Origin: Panagrolaimus kolymaensis
Taxonomy: Eukaryota; Nematoda; Chromadorea; Rhabditida; Panagrolaimidae
NCBI GenBank assembly: GCA_028622995.1
Contig: JAJQJQ010000003.1
Span: forward strand, 8,122,001 to 8,186,000
Length of the DNA: 64,000 nucleotides
Reading direction: 5' to 3'
In this document: positions 1-12,400 of the stretch, piece by piece
How the letters are laid out: the number at the start of each line of letters is the position of its first letter
How positions within the stretch are numbered: position 1 is the first letter of the stretch
The notes under the pieces: generated by a model
Seen by the model: the letters and a program-made list of their open reading frames with translations, nothing else
Told to the model about the DNA's origin: nothing
The model's database searches: none
Position numbers and translations under genes: made by a program

Positions 1-2433
1 CATCAGTATGAGGACGAGAGCCTTTTTTAGGAAAAACAAGAACGTCGACCAGATGATGAAGTTGTTGAACATCAACAGCAGTAAGGAATCGAATATCACC
101 AGCATGGTAAATAGGGCTTTTGGTAACACCAATAGGACCAAATTTGATGGTTTTCGAAGCATAGATGCCTTTCCTATTGAGACTATTACTGAATTGAAAA
201 AATATTTGTCCTTCTTCCAGAATTCCAGTTGTATCAACGATGCCAAGTGCCATGCGACCATGTTCATGAGGAATCGGTATTTGACTTTTATTTGCAAGCA
301 TATCTAAAAAAGAAAAAAGATAAAAAAATATTATTAAACGTAATAAATTTACTGGCATCCAATGCTGCTTTAGCTTCAATCATTGATCGTAAAAATGGTT
401 CATACATCAAGACCTCTTCCCGGATATTCATTTTAGAAAGTGGAAAGTATTTTGGAAGCTTTGCAAAAGTTTTGACGAATCCTTTACCATCCACTAAAGG
501 CTTGAGAATATCAGTGAAACTTTCATTCAATAGATGCAGAAGACGTTGTTTAACTTCTTTTTGTTTTCTCATACTTTCTTGAAGAGCAAGAGCATCCAAT
601 GTTGCGATAAAACAATGATGAAAATTAGCATCACCAGGACCAGACCATTGAGAAATATCAAAATCAAGAGGGCTTTTATCAACAACATCAAATTTCTTCT
701 GAGATTTGCGCAAGCATGCATAGTAACGTCCACCATTACCAAGTAAGCGATCATCATGAATATCAACAGAAACCATTCCTTTGTAACCAGCATAACGAAT
801 TTGAAACGCAGAAGGAATATACAGAATACCAAGATGTTCTGCAATCATTTTAGCAAAGACAGGACTAATGATACCACAGCCATCAGAAAAACAATATGGA
901 TTTCCACCAGAATCAAGAGTGCTTGTCATAAAATCTTCAATCAAAAGAACATAATCTTGCGAAATCTTTATACTTTGCTAAAAACATAAATGGTAAAAGA
1001 ATATTATAAGTTAAAGGATATACCCGAGCTGATGTAAAATACAATCCAATCCTTGATCCAACTTTAGCTGCTGTTTCACGTTTGAAATTACCAAGGCTTT
1101 GCCATAATCTAACAATTTCTTTTTTATCATCTGTAGCATAGAAGTATGTACCATATTCACGAAAGAGGGAAGATGATTGACCGAATTCTTGAAAGTGTCT
1201 TTTACCAATGGTGATTCCATTCCGACAAACAGGCAAGATGATTTCTTCGGCAAGTTCTCTTGGAAAATATTTGAGTGTTTCATCTCGATATTTAACTTGA
1301 ATCAAATTTTCGATACCAAGCTTTCTGAATCCTCTACAGTCCATTGTTGCTTCATTGAGTGTTAACATAGTTTGAGTTGGAGTAACATAGATCTAAAAAA
1401 ATTAAGTTAAAGTATGAAGATAACACTGCAAATAAATTTACCGTTTTAATCCAAACATATTCATCCCGAAGTTTCCTTTCTATTGCAACGTGATCATCTT
1501 TGATATCCATAGAAGCCAAGGACAAATCATTTCTTAGGTGTTCGTATATGGAGGTCAGTAACTTCACAACCATTTGATGATTATGTTGAACATTTTCACG
1601 GATGAAGTCGATTTTCTTTTGTTGGAAGAGTTGGTAATCCAAGAAGTAGATTCCAATTGTTCCAATACTCTTTATAGCTTCAATTCGATAATAAACTTCC
1701 CATGGCCATTGAATCATTTCTTGTTGCAATTCTTTCATCTTCAATGCGGGTATATCATAAGAACAAATTTTTTCATTATCATATGTGATATAACAGGATA
1801 AGGAGTAAAGTTGGCCCAAAAATGATTGCATATCATTGGTCTAAAAAAAAGTTTAATATATTCAAAATATATGGATTGGAAAATATTACCGCAAGTTTAA
1901 AGTAAATATGAAAAGCATTAGCATTAACAAGTCGGTTCCAAGGTGATTTTCCATTCTTAGGATTGTATCGACGATAAGATAAATAATTACTTTCGGTTTC
2001 ATCTTCACTCAAAGAAAACAATGGAGCATGGTTGACGACTGTTATAAGAGCAATATGAAAGTCATCATGATCCTTGGTAAGTTTAAAGTTCAGCTTGTTG
2101 AAAGAAGTATACGGGATTTCAGTCTTCAATGTTCGTCCGCTAGGAAAATGAGTACTAAGTTGTAGCATTGTTTGAACGTGATTGAAGACAGTTGACGTAA
2201 CAGGGATAACATTATCACAAAAAAAATTTGCACCGGATGTAAAGCCAAAGGCAATTCTTTCACATTCAATGGTAGTCGAACATCTGAAAATTGTAACAAC
2301 TGTGAAAATAAACAATAACAAACAAAGAAAGAAATAGAACATACGTTAAAGGAGCATGTTGGAAGTCTTCTTTTGTAAAGATTATTGGTTGTTCTTCAAC
2401 GATAGAAGCTGGTGGTGGAGGCAAAGAAGACAT
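1..2433 (-). CDS. RNA-dependent RNA polymerase (EGO-1/RRF family), 3' end outside window
   Basis: Cellular RdRP that in nematodes makes secondary siRNAs for RNAi. Exons (minus): 2433-2345, 2283-1890, 1840-1442, 1392-1024, 977-353, 303-1; all junctions keep phase. Family signatures seen: CRGFRKLG-type motif in exon 4, YCFSDGCGIISP and PSAFQIRYAGYKG in exon 5, and GRMALGIVDTTGILEEGQ then KSPIYHAGDIR in exon 6. The catalytic DxDGD loop should lie only a few codons past position 1, so this copy cannot be called active or dead. The first in-frame ATG is at 2433, but the frame is open further upstream, so the start is uncertain. About 750 residues precede the expected catalytic loop. A 19-nt SL1 match lies 48 bases 5' of the ATG. 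The family call is firm; which paralogue it is cannot be decided here. Confidence 0.9.
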
Positions 2434-2480
2434 GTCGAGAGTTTGATCCAGCCCTGTAAGCAAATCGACATTTTTGTCGG

Positions 2481-2499
2481 TCAAACTTGGGTAATTAAA
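2481..2499 (-). other. Genomic copy of the nematode SL1 spliced-leader exon
   Basis: Read on the minus strand these bases are TTTAATTACCCAAGTTTGA, identical to positions 3-21 of the 22-nt nematode SL1 leader (known sequence). The bases just outside (C before, C after) differ from SL1. It is in the sense orientation of the RdRP gene, about 48 bases upstream of its first in-frame ATG. It is not an SL RNA gene: the base after the match is not the GT donor, and no SL RNA body follows. SL1 is normally added to mRNA by trans-splicing, so a genomic copy next to a coding region suggests that cDNA information returned to the chromosome (inference). Confidence 0.85.
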
Positions 2500-3026
2500 G
2501 CTGCTACGGATTAGGTAGCAGAAATGATAAGAGCGAAGCGAGCCATTTACAAATAAAGTTATAGAAAAATATCTTAGAAATTTTTCATCAAAGAAATTGT
2601 TTAAAAGAAAATTTACTAAAATAAAACTAAAAGAGAAAAAGGGGATTTACTAAATGAGATAGAGAGAGAAAAAGACATCACCAATTTTAGTGGCTTGATT
2701 TTTCTTCGACTGAAAGAACGGCAAATATTTATTTGCGCGATCCAACTTTGGAAGGGCTGGACTTGTTCGTACTAGGCAAAGAAAAGAAGAAAACAACAAT
2801 GTTACGACGCCGCCGTGAGATCTTCATTTTTAAAAAAAGAACTTTTTGCAAGCATTTGCAAAAAGCTAAAAGGTTAAAAAATCGAAATCCTTTTTCGGCA
2901 GCTGCCACAAAGAAATAGACGAAAAGGAAGTAAAGATATTTTCAAACGAAAATGTCATTTACCGTAAGACTTTTAAGAAAGCGAGACAAAATTAAATAAA
3001 AAAAATAAATTTCAAAACATAAAAAC
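2500..3026. other. Intergenic, no gene seen
   Basis: AT-rich sequence 5' of the RdRP gene. Short open frames such as 2733-2918 are lysine-rich and low-complexity, and have no recognisable protein. No RNA gene or clear regulatory site seen. Confidence 0.6.
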
Positions 3027-3971
3027 AATTATTACTATTACAAGGTTAAAAGCCAAAAAACGTTGAAGTTGAGTCTTGACTCAATAAAAGTAAGGCAATC
3101 AAGAAAAGTTTGAGTAAATAAAAGCATGGCAATCTCTAAGATTCACGTCGACTCAACTTCGCGGCCTGTTGTGCCCACATTTCGTATGTGTCTGACTCCT
3201 GATACGAATGTCTGTGAATGTCAATGCCACGTAATCCTCTCTCGCCTTTGTATTTTGTTGTTGTTTGCTAGCCATTTCATTGTCATTGTATTTGTAAGCT
3301 ATTGCTGTATTGTATGTAATATTTGTCGTGCATAAAGCTACTCTAATTATTGCTGTGTATCCCTAGTAGCTGTGCATAACACGGCCCAAAAAAAATTTTG
3401 AAAAAAAAAAGAAGCTTGCCTAAATTTTAATCGTTTCTATTTTATCGAGGAAATTGGATATTTATAAACTTCGTGTTAAGATCACACTGGTACAAAAACA
3501 AAATGGGCCCCAATTATTAAATAAAAAAACTTCGTAAAAGTATAAATTTTTGGATGTGTAAATTTATTATTAAAAAATCAAATTCAATGGAATATAATAA
3601 AAAAAAGAAGATAACATGTTTAGTTTATTTTAAACATGATCTACCAACAGTAAAACATTTGAAAAAAATTATATTAAAAATAATGGAATGAGATTTAACA
3701 GAATAACTGATAAAAAAACATGGAGCTTAGTATGAATTAACTAATTTTGATGGTTCTTTTAAATTATTAGTTACAGTAAATATTTATAAAAGTAAGCTAT
3801 TTATAAAAAATTTGAGGAGAATTTTTTTTTGGGCCGCGAAGTTGAGTCGGCGTGAATCTTAGAGATTGCCATGCTTTTATTGACTCAAACTTTTCTTGAT
3901 TGCCTTGCTTTTATTGAGTCAAGACTCAACTTCAACCTTTTTTGGCTTTTAGCCTTGTAATAGTAATGATT
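3027..3971. mobile_element. 945-bp element with 140-bp inverted terminal repeats (foldback/MITE-like)
   Basis: The left arm 3027-3166 and right arm 3832-3971 are reverse complements over 140 bases, with about six mismatches and no indels by eye. Each arm holds the TTGAGTCTTGACTCAA palindrome and two related units ending in GGCAATC. The interior (3167-3831) is AT-rich with no convincing ORF; the open frame 3126-3335 lies partly in the arm and looks spurious. No clean target-site duplication is visible, so the superfamily is unknown. It is probably a non-autonomous DNA transposon. Confidence 0.75.
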
Positions 3972-4564
3972 TCAATTCTTTTATTGAGCTCGAAGAGATT
4001 TATACCAATGATGTGAAAATTTCGATGCCAGATAAACAAAGAAGGCGCTTGACTGATGTATTAGTATTTTTAAAAGATAAAATGATAAAACAGTAAATAC
4101 TGGATAAAACGACACTTCGCAAAAGGTACCTGACGGTACTATATGCCCAAATGGAGAAATTGGAAGTAAACGTTTATAACATTGAAAAAATCTTAAATTT
4201 ATAAAAGAAAAAAAATGATTCTAAAGCATTTTTATAAATAATCAGAGCTTAAAAATTTCCATATTAATTTTACTTCGAACCAAAGAGTTTGTAATTGCAA
4301 AGCTTCAATTTTACACTGGTATTTTGCGTTTGCATTTGAATAAATTCAAGTTTTTGTAATCCTATCTTTATTTCTTTAAAGACAAATGAGCGAATTTCAC
4401 TTCGTTCTTTGAATACTACAGTTTTATGGTTTATTTTCCGTTAATAATAAGAAGTGAAAGAACATTTTATGTTGCAAAAACTTTTACTTTGATTTTTAGT
4501 TATATATTTTTTTATAAAGGTAAAACGTTAAAAAGAAGCTTTATTATTTTAAGAGTATTTTCTT
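3972..4564. other. Intergenic, no gene seen
   Basis: AT-rich DNA between the inverted-repeat element and the 3' end of the ground-like gene. The plus-strand open frame at 4426-4665 overlaps the antisense of that gene's last exon and is treated as a shadow. Confidence 0.5.
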
Positions 4565-5129
4565 TTAGTTTTCTTTATAAGCAAAGCATGTCATTCCATT
4601 CGAATATTCTTGACAATATGCAGTTGTTCGAATTAAAAATGAAAAGGATTTTTCTGAACAAATAACATTTACATGAATGTTTAGAGCTTCAAGGGCGGCA
4701 TGATAAATGAGTCGTTTAGCTGCGGTTGGATTATTACTATCCATATTCTATAAAATTACTGTTACGAAAGTTAAAAATACAATTCATTAAATACTTCTCT
4801 CAATATTTTTCTTAACCCATCATTATTACATTTGGCATCAGATTTTTTCTTTTTCAGAAGGCTTCGTCTACGATATGGTGGCCAACCAAGGGTTTCTAAA
4901 TTTGAATCATTGCCAAAATAAAAATATTTTTTTTATTATAAATCAAACCTTCTTTTGTTGTATTTACAACAATAACAGTCGAGGATGTTGTTGTTTGAGT
5001 TGATGGTTCGATAACATCGGAATCCAAAATAAATGCTTGATCGTCGTCGCCAACGTTTAAATCAAGATTAAAACCGTTAGAAAAAAACAAAAAACAGCCA
5101 AATAAAAAAATGAAAAGAAGGAATTTCAT
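4565..5129 (-). CDS. Secreted ground-like (grl-type) domain protein
   Basis: Small secreted protein of about 154 aa. Exons (minus): 5129-4949, 4895-4795, 4747-4565; phases close. The start at 5129 gives a classic signal peptide (MKFLLFIFLFGCFLFF, then SNG). A short acidic, Thr/Ser-rich spacer and a basic stretch (YRRRSLLKKKKS) follow. The C-terminal half matches the ground-like pattern: a first Cys in KCNNDGLRKIL, then AAKRLIYHAALEAL, HVNVICS, a YC pair and a final MTCFAYK. Ground-like domains belong to the nematode hedgehog-related/warthog-ground families, secreted by epidermal and other cells; their precise role is unknown. Exon 2 to exon 3 uses acceptor TTTATAG. The symbol is left open because the family is large. 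Confidence 0.75.
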
Positions 5130-6469
5130 TTTCCTTCCTTCTTTAAACTTTTCTGTCACTGTTTCAAAAAGCTTTCATTAATCCTTTTTTGCTTTTATAT
5201 GCTTTCATAATTGCGATCAATCAAAACTTGAATAATTCATTCTTTGTTGTTATTTTGAAATGTAAACAAAAAAATTTAAAAAACTTCAAAAGGCTGCTTT
5301 AAAGCATATTTCAGAATGTCAATAAGCTTGTTTTTTTTTTCTTAGTTTCATTCCAAAAAAATGTAGCCCCTGGTTTTAAAATATTTTTTTTGAAGTTTTT
5401 GTTTCCGGCCCAAATTCATCCTGACTGAATGACTGACACCACCATCGAAAACTAAAACTAAAACAATGAATGAATGAAAAAAAGAAAAAGTTTAAACTAA
5501 AAAATATAAACAAAACAGAAAACCGCAAATCCGCATTCATAATTTTTTTGTAGCAAAAATATTAAGAAAAAAAGTTTTTCTTAGCCAATCGTAAATCTTT
5601 TATTCATTCACTTCATTCTCAAACAGACGACACGTGCAAAACCGAACGGCGTTCAAAAAAAAAGAAAGTCAACTTTTTTTTCCTTTTTTCAAACTTGCGA
5701 TACTTGACCCATCATCATCCATTGTCGGAAATCGGCAACAACCACCATCAACTAAAAAAGATGTCAATTCAAATTTATGAAAATTATTTTTTCTTGATTG
5801 AAAAAAAGTTAACTTGAGTGTTGCTAAATATTTTTGAGAAAAACTTACATGAACTTCGACGTCGTCGATTATTTATTGTGTGCGTGTTCATAAAAACGGA
5901 AAACCCCAAATTTGCCAATTTAAAAAAAAGTTTTCACCAAAAAAAGGAAAAGACGTTTAAAAAATAAATAAATAAACCATTGTTCTGCCTTTCTTCTTCT
6001 CTTTTGCGCGAGACAACAACGACGTTATTTTAGTTATTGTGTTTACTCTATATTTACATAAGCTTTAAAACTATGCATTATTTGTTGTACTTTTTATTGG
6101 ATACAAAAACAAACTAAACCAAAGAAACTAATGTAAAAATTTGGTGTTGTTTTTAGATATATCAAAAACAAAATTCCCATATTTTTTTTGCATCGGATTT
6201 GGAACTTCACTTTGCTGATTTTTATTTATATGAAATTTATTAAAGCAGCTAGTTTTAAAGGTTAAAGTTACATTCCTGTTTTTGAAAAACTTTTTTTTCT
6301 TTTGATTGAAAAAAAGGTAGGATATTTTTTTTAATTCATAGCATCTCAATTGATCGCACTTAAAAGTATCTATCATCTTTTTTTAGCCTCTCTTGTCCAA
6401 GGATTGAAAAAGCCTCTTTTTTGGATTTTGGATGTGCTTCAATTTAAAGCAAAGCTTTTCAAAAATATA
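5130..6469. other. Intergenic promoter region between divergent genes
   Basis: Lies between the start of the ground-like gene (-) and the first ATG of the LMO7-like gene (+). AT-rich with long A and T runs and one CACGTG E-box near 5630. The minus-strand open frame 6128-6376 is low-complexity. No gene supported. Confidence 0.5.
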
Positions 6470-9400
6470 ATGTCCTCGAATGAAATTATTGATGAAACTT
6501 TTATTACTTTCAACCATCAATCTTCGTCGTCATCGTCGTTGGATGAAGAAACTTCAGAATTTATTATTGAATGTGCAGCTTTTGAATCTCAACGTTGGCT
6601 GGAGGTCAAGAATAGGAAATGCTTTTTTCGAATATATTTACTTTATTGTTTTTTAGATTGTTACTGGTGAAGGTTATTTATGGCCCGATAATTTTCCTAA
6701 ATCACTTTTGAATGGAAAACAACTTCGAAAGTAAGTAAGAGCCCCTCACTTTTTTTTAAATTGAGAGTGAAAAGGGATAATCTCGGAAACAAAACAAAAT
6801 AAAAAAAACAATGTCGTTTTTTCAGATTGGTCAATTTATTATTAAAGCGTGAAGTATTTATTTTTGACGAAACTTTTCCATCCACATCTTTTTCATCTGA
6901 AACAATTTTTGAAAAGGCTCGAATATTTCAAAGTGAATTTCAAAATTGTATTTCTGACAAGGCATGTTTCATGTTTTCTCTAAAACCATAAAACCTTTTA
7001 TAAAATTGAAAGCATTTTTTTCTTTTAGGATTGGATCAGCCAGTTTCTTGTAATTTCGAATATTTCTCTTAAAATTTTCCCAAAATACTTATTTTTCCAC
7101 GCTGATTTGTCGTCGTCGTCGCCGTCAGACAGCAACAACAACGCCAGGTAAAAACTTTTATTTTATCTTTAAACCATAAAATTTTTATTAAAATCTTGCC
7201 TCTTCGGTCTTTGTTCTCGCGCAATCATAAATTCAAATTTCTATTTTTAATAAAAATTTTATGAATTTTAAAATTTTAAATTTTCCATTCTTCTAAATTT
7301 TTTTTGACAAAAAAAGTTTTTTGATGAGAAAAATCTCACTTTTTTTTACGTTTATCCTTTCCTCTTTTTTCTTCCAAAATTGGATACATATATGTTTATT
7401 GTCAAAATTCGATGCGACCCCAATTGCCTAAACCATTTATATATTTATTTCCGCGTTCATGAAAAAAATGATAGCCAAAGGAATTTTATTTTTATATTTT
7501 TACGCCACCAAAACAACAAAAATGAAATCTTTTTTTCTCGAGAAAATAAATTTGTTTTTGCGGTTTTACCTTCCTTTTTCTAAGTTAATTTGTTTCTTTT
7601 TTCTTCTTCGAAAATAATTATAATATTTTATAATTATTTTTCTTGAATTTTGTTTAAAAACATATTCTCCTGTTGCGTAAATTTTTAAATTTCAGAAGTT
7701 GCAGTATTAATAACCGTAAATTTTCTCCGAAGTTAACGAAAACAGTAGAAGCTAAAAGGCAAGAAAAACAGAAGGAATTCGATGCTCTTCGACGAGTAAG
7801 TAATTTACGTATTTATTAGGGCTTCAAAATCGTTCATTTTTGAAACCAAACTTTTATTTTCCTTTGCTGCTTTTTTTTAATGTGAGAAAATATATATCCA
7901 AAAAAAACTTTTGTGAAGATGCAGCAAACCACTTGATTAGCTGCACTTTCTTTCGATCACTCCATTTTTTTTGATTTATAATACTTATTGAACGAGTTTA
8001 AAAACCAGAAAATAATAAGCTCATTCATTTATTTTTATAGATTTGCGTAACAATTTTCAAACTTGCTAAAGTTTATAAAGGCCTTTATCCAGATTGCACC
8101 AGCAAAGCCTATATTTTTGATTCAGAAGTAGGAAAAAAATTGTTGGATTTACATACGCATAAAATTGGAAATTATCCTATTGAATTACAAATTCGTAAAC
8201 AATTTAGGTAAATTTTCGATAATTAAAAATTCTATTTTTAATAAGTTTCATGATTTTAGAGTAACTGCTCCATCAGCGAAAGCTAGCATGAGTTACACAA
8301 AAAATGCAGTAAGATTTACATTTTGAATTTTTTTTACCAAATATTTATTTTTGTTTTAGACTTTGCCCCGAAAATCGACTGATCATTACAAAAATAATCG
8401 TCGAGTTAGTGATTATCAAATGTAAGCAACCCTAGTTTTTTTAGATTGATAAGAAATTTTCTTTCCTTCAGGCAGTCATGTTCACGAAATATAATAAAAG
8501 ACGACATTATGGCTGCAAACGAGGATGTTGAACGTTGGCGTGAACGGCGTCGACGTTCGATGAATCGACCACCAACTACCACCACTTCAGAATCAAACAA
8601 TTTTTTTGAAGATCAATCAAAGAAGCCATTGTTATTTGTTTCTTCGCCAAATCGGAATTTTATTGAGCCGCTTCACGTACAAGCAACATCACCACAGCCA
8701 CCGCCACCTCCGCCTTTGCCTTCTATTCTTCCTCCTATTTCGAATCTTTTGATCACTCATCCATATCGAAAAGTATGTTTTTTAAATATATTTTATTTCT
8801 TTCAATGAAACTTTGACGTTAGTAGTTAAACCATTTTTTATTTTTTTTTGTCAATGTCTCGCAACAATGTGTTATTGTTGGTCAGCGTTAGACAGCCATG
8901 TGTTTGACCCACTTGGACATTTATTTATATTTATAATAAGTTCACATATGCGCGGTGTCCTTTTTTTTACTAACATTAACCTTTTTGATGCGACGAATCG
9001 TTTATTTGATTTATTGGCATTGATAAAGAAAAAATCCTTTTTTATGTTTTTATCCCTATTGGCGCGCGCATACATACAAAAACTATAAACTAACTATCGT
9101 CTACGGAAATACGGAACGATTGGAATTTTTTTTATTATTTTTTCGCGCCCATGTCTTTCTTTTAAAGTGGTGTCAAAGGCCATTCATTTGGAACAGCGTT
9201 AAATTATTTATGGGTTTTTTACCCATGTTTTTGAACTCGTCGTCAGAAATTCTTTTTCTTTCGGACACTACATTAACACATTTTTTAATAACTTTTTTGG
9301 GACAAATTTTTTAAAATACTGTTGCTTTTTATTTTTTATCACATAATTGGTTGTTTTTCTTTAGTGTCTATCTGATCCATTATTGTTTTTTTTTCCTTCT

Positions 9401-12400
9401 TCTTCTTGCTTCCCACTCTTTGACTCAAATAAAAAAAAAATCACTTGAACGGCTTTGATTTTTTTCTTCTCCTGTCTTTCATATGTCAGAAGCACTCAAC
9501 CTTAGAGATAATGTTATTTTTAAGTGTGAGTGAGTGAGCGAAATTTTTATTGTTTATAGTTGTTCTTTCTTTTTCTTCAAGTTCAACTTAGTAAAAGTAA
9601 AAAAATCATGGATATTGCTTGCGCTTCCCCAGTAAAAATACCTTCAATAATACAAACACAACGTAAACGTGATGATTGACTTTGCTTTTGTTTATTTTGT
9701 TTTTTTCAAAACTTTTTTTACTCGATTCAAAATAAAAAAATCTGGTATTTTTTTATTTTTTGTCTTGATAGTTGAGAGTTTTTACCCGCATTTTTTTTTT
9801 ACTCTCTTCTCATGTGCTTGTTAGTGGCGTTGGAGGAGTTAGTGAGTTAGTTTTTTTTGTTCCGTTGTTCGTTCCTCTTCTCCCTCTTCTTCCTAGATTT
9901 CGCTAAGAGAAGTTTAAAAAAAAGGTGTTTACCGAAAGCTGCTGGCTGCTGCAATCTCGACGGCGTGGAAATAAAAAAAACATCAAGAAAAAACAATTTT
10001 TTAATGCGCGAAAGCAAAAAAAGAAGAAGTTAGTTTTGACAAGTCTCATTGTCGTCGTCGAGGGTTTGCTGTTGTCGCTGTTGTTGCCTTAGCATCTGTG
10101 TGTGTGTTGTTAATTCCTCTTTATTTTTTCCTGGAAGAATTTTTTTGTTTTTTTGCCAGGTTAAAAAAAGAAAAAATAGTTTTTTTGTTAAATAAAAATA
10201 AAAAGAAGTTAGTTTGTGTATTGTGAAAACTATTTTCTAATATTTTTTTTTATATTCTCGTCACTTTTTTGAAAAATATTTTTGATTGCTCTATATATTT
10301 TTTATTTACAACTCAACTTAGAGCTTAAGTTTTTTTTTTAAATATACTTCTCACAAGAAGCAATAAATAATAAAATTCAATCATGCCGATGCTATCGATC
10401 CTCCGAATAACCATTTATCCTGTAAGTCAATAAAGATAGTTGAGAAGTTCTTTTTCTCGGTTCCTCTTCCTCCTTTTTCCACAATAAAAAAAATAAAACA
10501 AATTTGACCCATTTATTTGATATTATTATTTTTTTATATTTATTTTTTCTCTATTATCGCTTGCTTTATCTTTATCTCTACGATAACAATGAAAAATGGA
10601 TACTTCCAACTTTTTTTTATAAGCTTTTATTGACCTCTTCGCTTTTTTGGATTTGCGCTTGATTTAACATGTTTTTAAAATTCATGTAATCCATGTGTTG
10701 TTAGATCAGAATTGAATTTTATGATGAGTCAACTTTTTTTTGATGATCATGAGTCTCGATTTTGACATTAATCTTTTTTACCTGGGTTGTTTTGAGTTGA
10801 GGTTAAAAAAGAACTATACAACAGCTCTAAAAAATAGGCATGAAATAGATACATAGATTTATCGGAGATATCTTTCTTCTTCCTCCCAATTTTTTATTTT
10901 ATTTCGTTACTGCGAGTTTTTTTTGGGTTTATGAGCGAAGCAAGCAAAAAAGGAGGCACCCGCCAAATAACAAAATTGCTGGACGGTGAAAACGACGACG
11001 TTGACACGCCAAAAAAGAAGATAAATCTAGCTTCCTCCAGCAAATCTCTTTTCACTCATTTTGTTAGTTTTTCTGTGGCTGTTGTTGTGAAAAGTTGTTT
11101 TTGATACGTTTTTTATTTATTTATTTCTTCATCTGTATAAATGCGCAATTATCTTTTTGTCCCAAATGTTATGGGAATGAATGAGATGCCCAATTGATTT
11201 AAAAGAAACTTTTTTATTCTTTAATTATGGCAGCTAAAGTTCTCGTTTCATCGTCGCCTAAACTTTTTCCAATTTTGGAACAAGACGAAGAAGACGAATT
11301 AAAAAATAATCTTAGCGGAGCTACGACAACCTCAAGTTCCATGAATTCTTTAAGCTCGATTGGTGAAGGCAATGACAAAAGTGTTAATTTTTCTTCTTCC
11401 AAAAATTCTGTAAAAGAACACAAACCTGCGCAGCCTCGTCTTAGTTTTGTACGAAAAATGCCGGTGATTCGTGATAATTCGATAGTTGATAAAAATTATT
11501 CTGTTGGATGCAGCGATTATTTTTCAATTTTTTCAAATCGATCAAAATCTACCAAAATCAACAACGACGATAATAGCAGCAGCAGCAAGAACAAAAATAA
11601 TGTCAAAAAAACTATCTATCAAATAGAAAAAGAAAAAAGAAATTTAATTGAAGAAGATGATCGCAAGTATCGTCCGAAAAAAATTTCTTATAACACTTCT
11701 CATTCTTCTTCTTCATTATCTATTTCGCAGCCTAATCGTCGTTTAAAAAATTCCTCTTCAACAATGTCTTCAATTCCTTATTCTACTTCATCTTCGTCAC
11801 TTTATTCATTTCCAAAAATTGAGTGTGAATCTCGAGCTATTTATCTTCCATATGAAACTATTTATGATAAACCCAAACTTAAGCCTACTAATCTTCTCAA
11901 ACTTCCAATTAATGAAATTCCTTTAATTAATGGAAATAATAATAATATTGCTACTGCCACACATTATAAATATCTTGGTTCTGAAAAAGCAACAGTATTA
12001 AAAATATTTATTGCTGCTCCTAATAATAAATACTTTATTCCTCCTAAAATAATAAGGGTGCTTTTCCTTTTTCAAAAATTTTCCTTTTTTTTCTTTTTGC
12101 AACAAAACAAAAGCTAAAGAATTTCTTCCTGTTAATAACCACTTACTTAAATATTTTTTTTAGGATACTCAAGAGCAAATTATTATCGTTTCACCTAAGC
12201 AGCAGCAGCAGCAACAACAACAACAACTAAAAAGCGAAAAAATTGAAAGTGGCGGCTTTTCACAAGATAGCGGACTTGAAAATTCCACTCCAGAAGTGTC
12301 GCCACCTGGTGCAACTACTTCTTCGCAACAATTAACATCATCTCGAAATAATAATAATCTTAATCAACTTCATCATTGGAGAAACGAAAGTGAATCTTCC

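Noticed and set aside
2481..2499. SL RNA gene
   Set aside because: The leader match is not followed by a GT splice donor or Sm-site-bearing intron-like half, so it cannot donate a leader.
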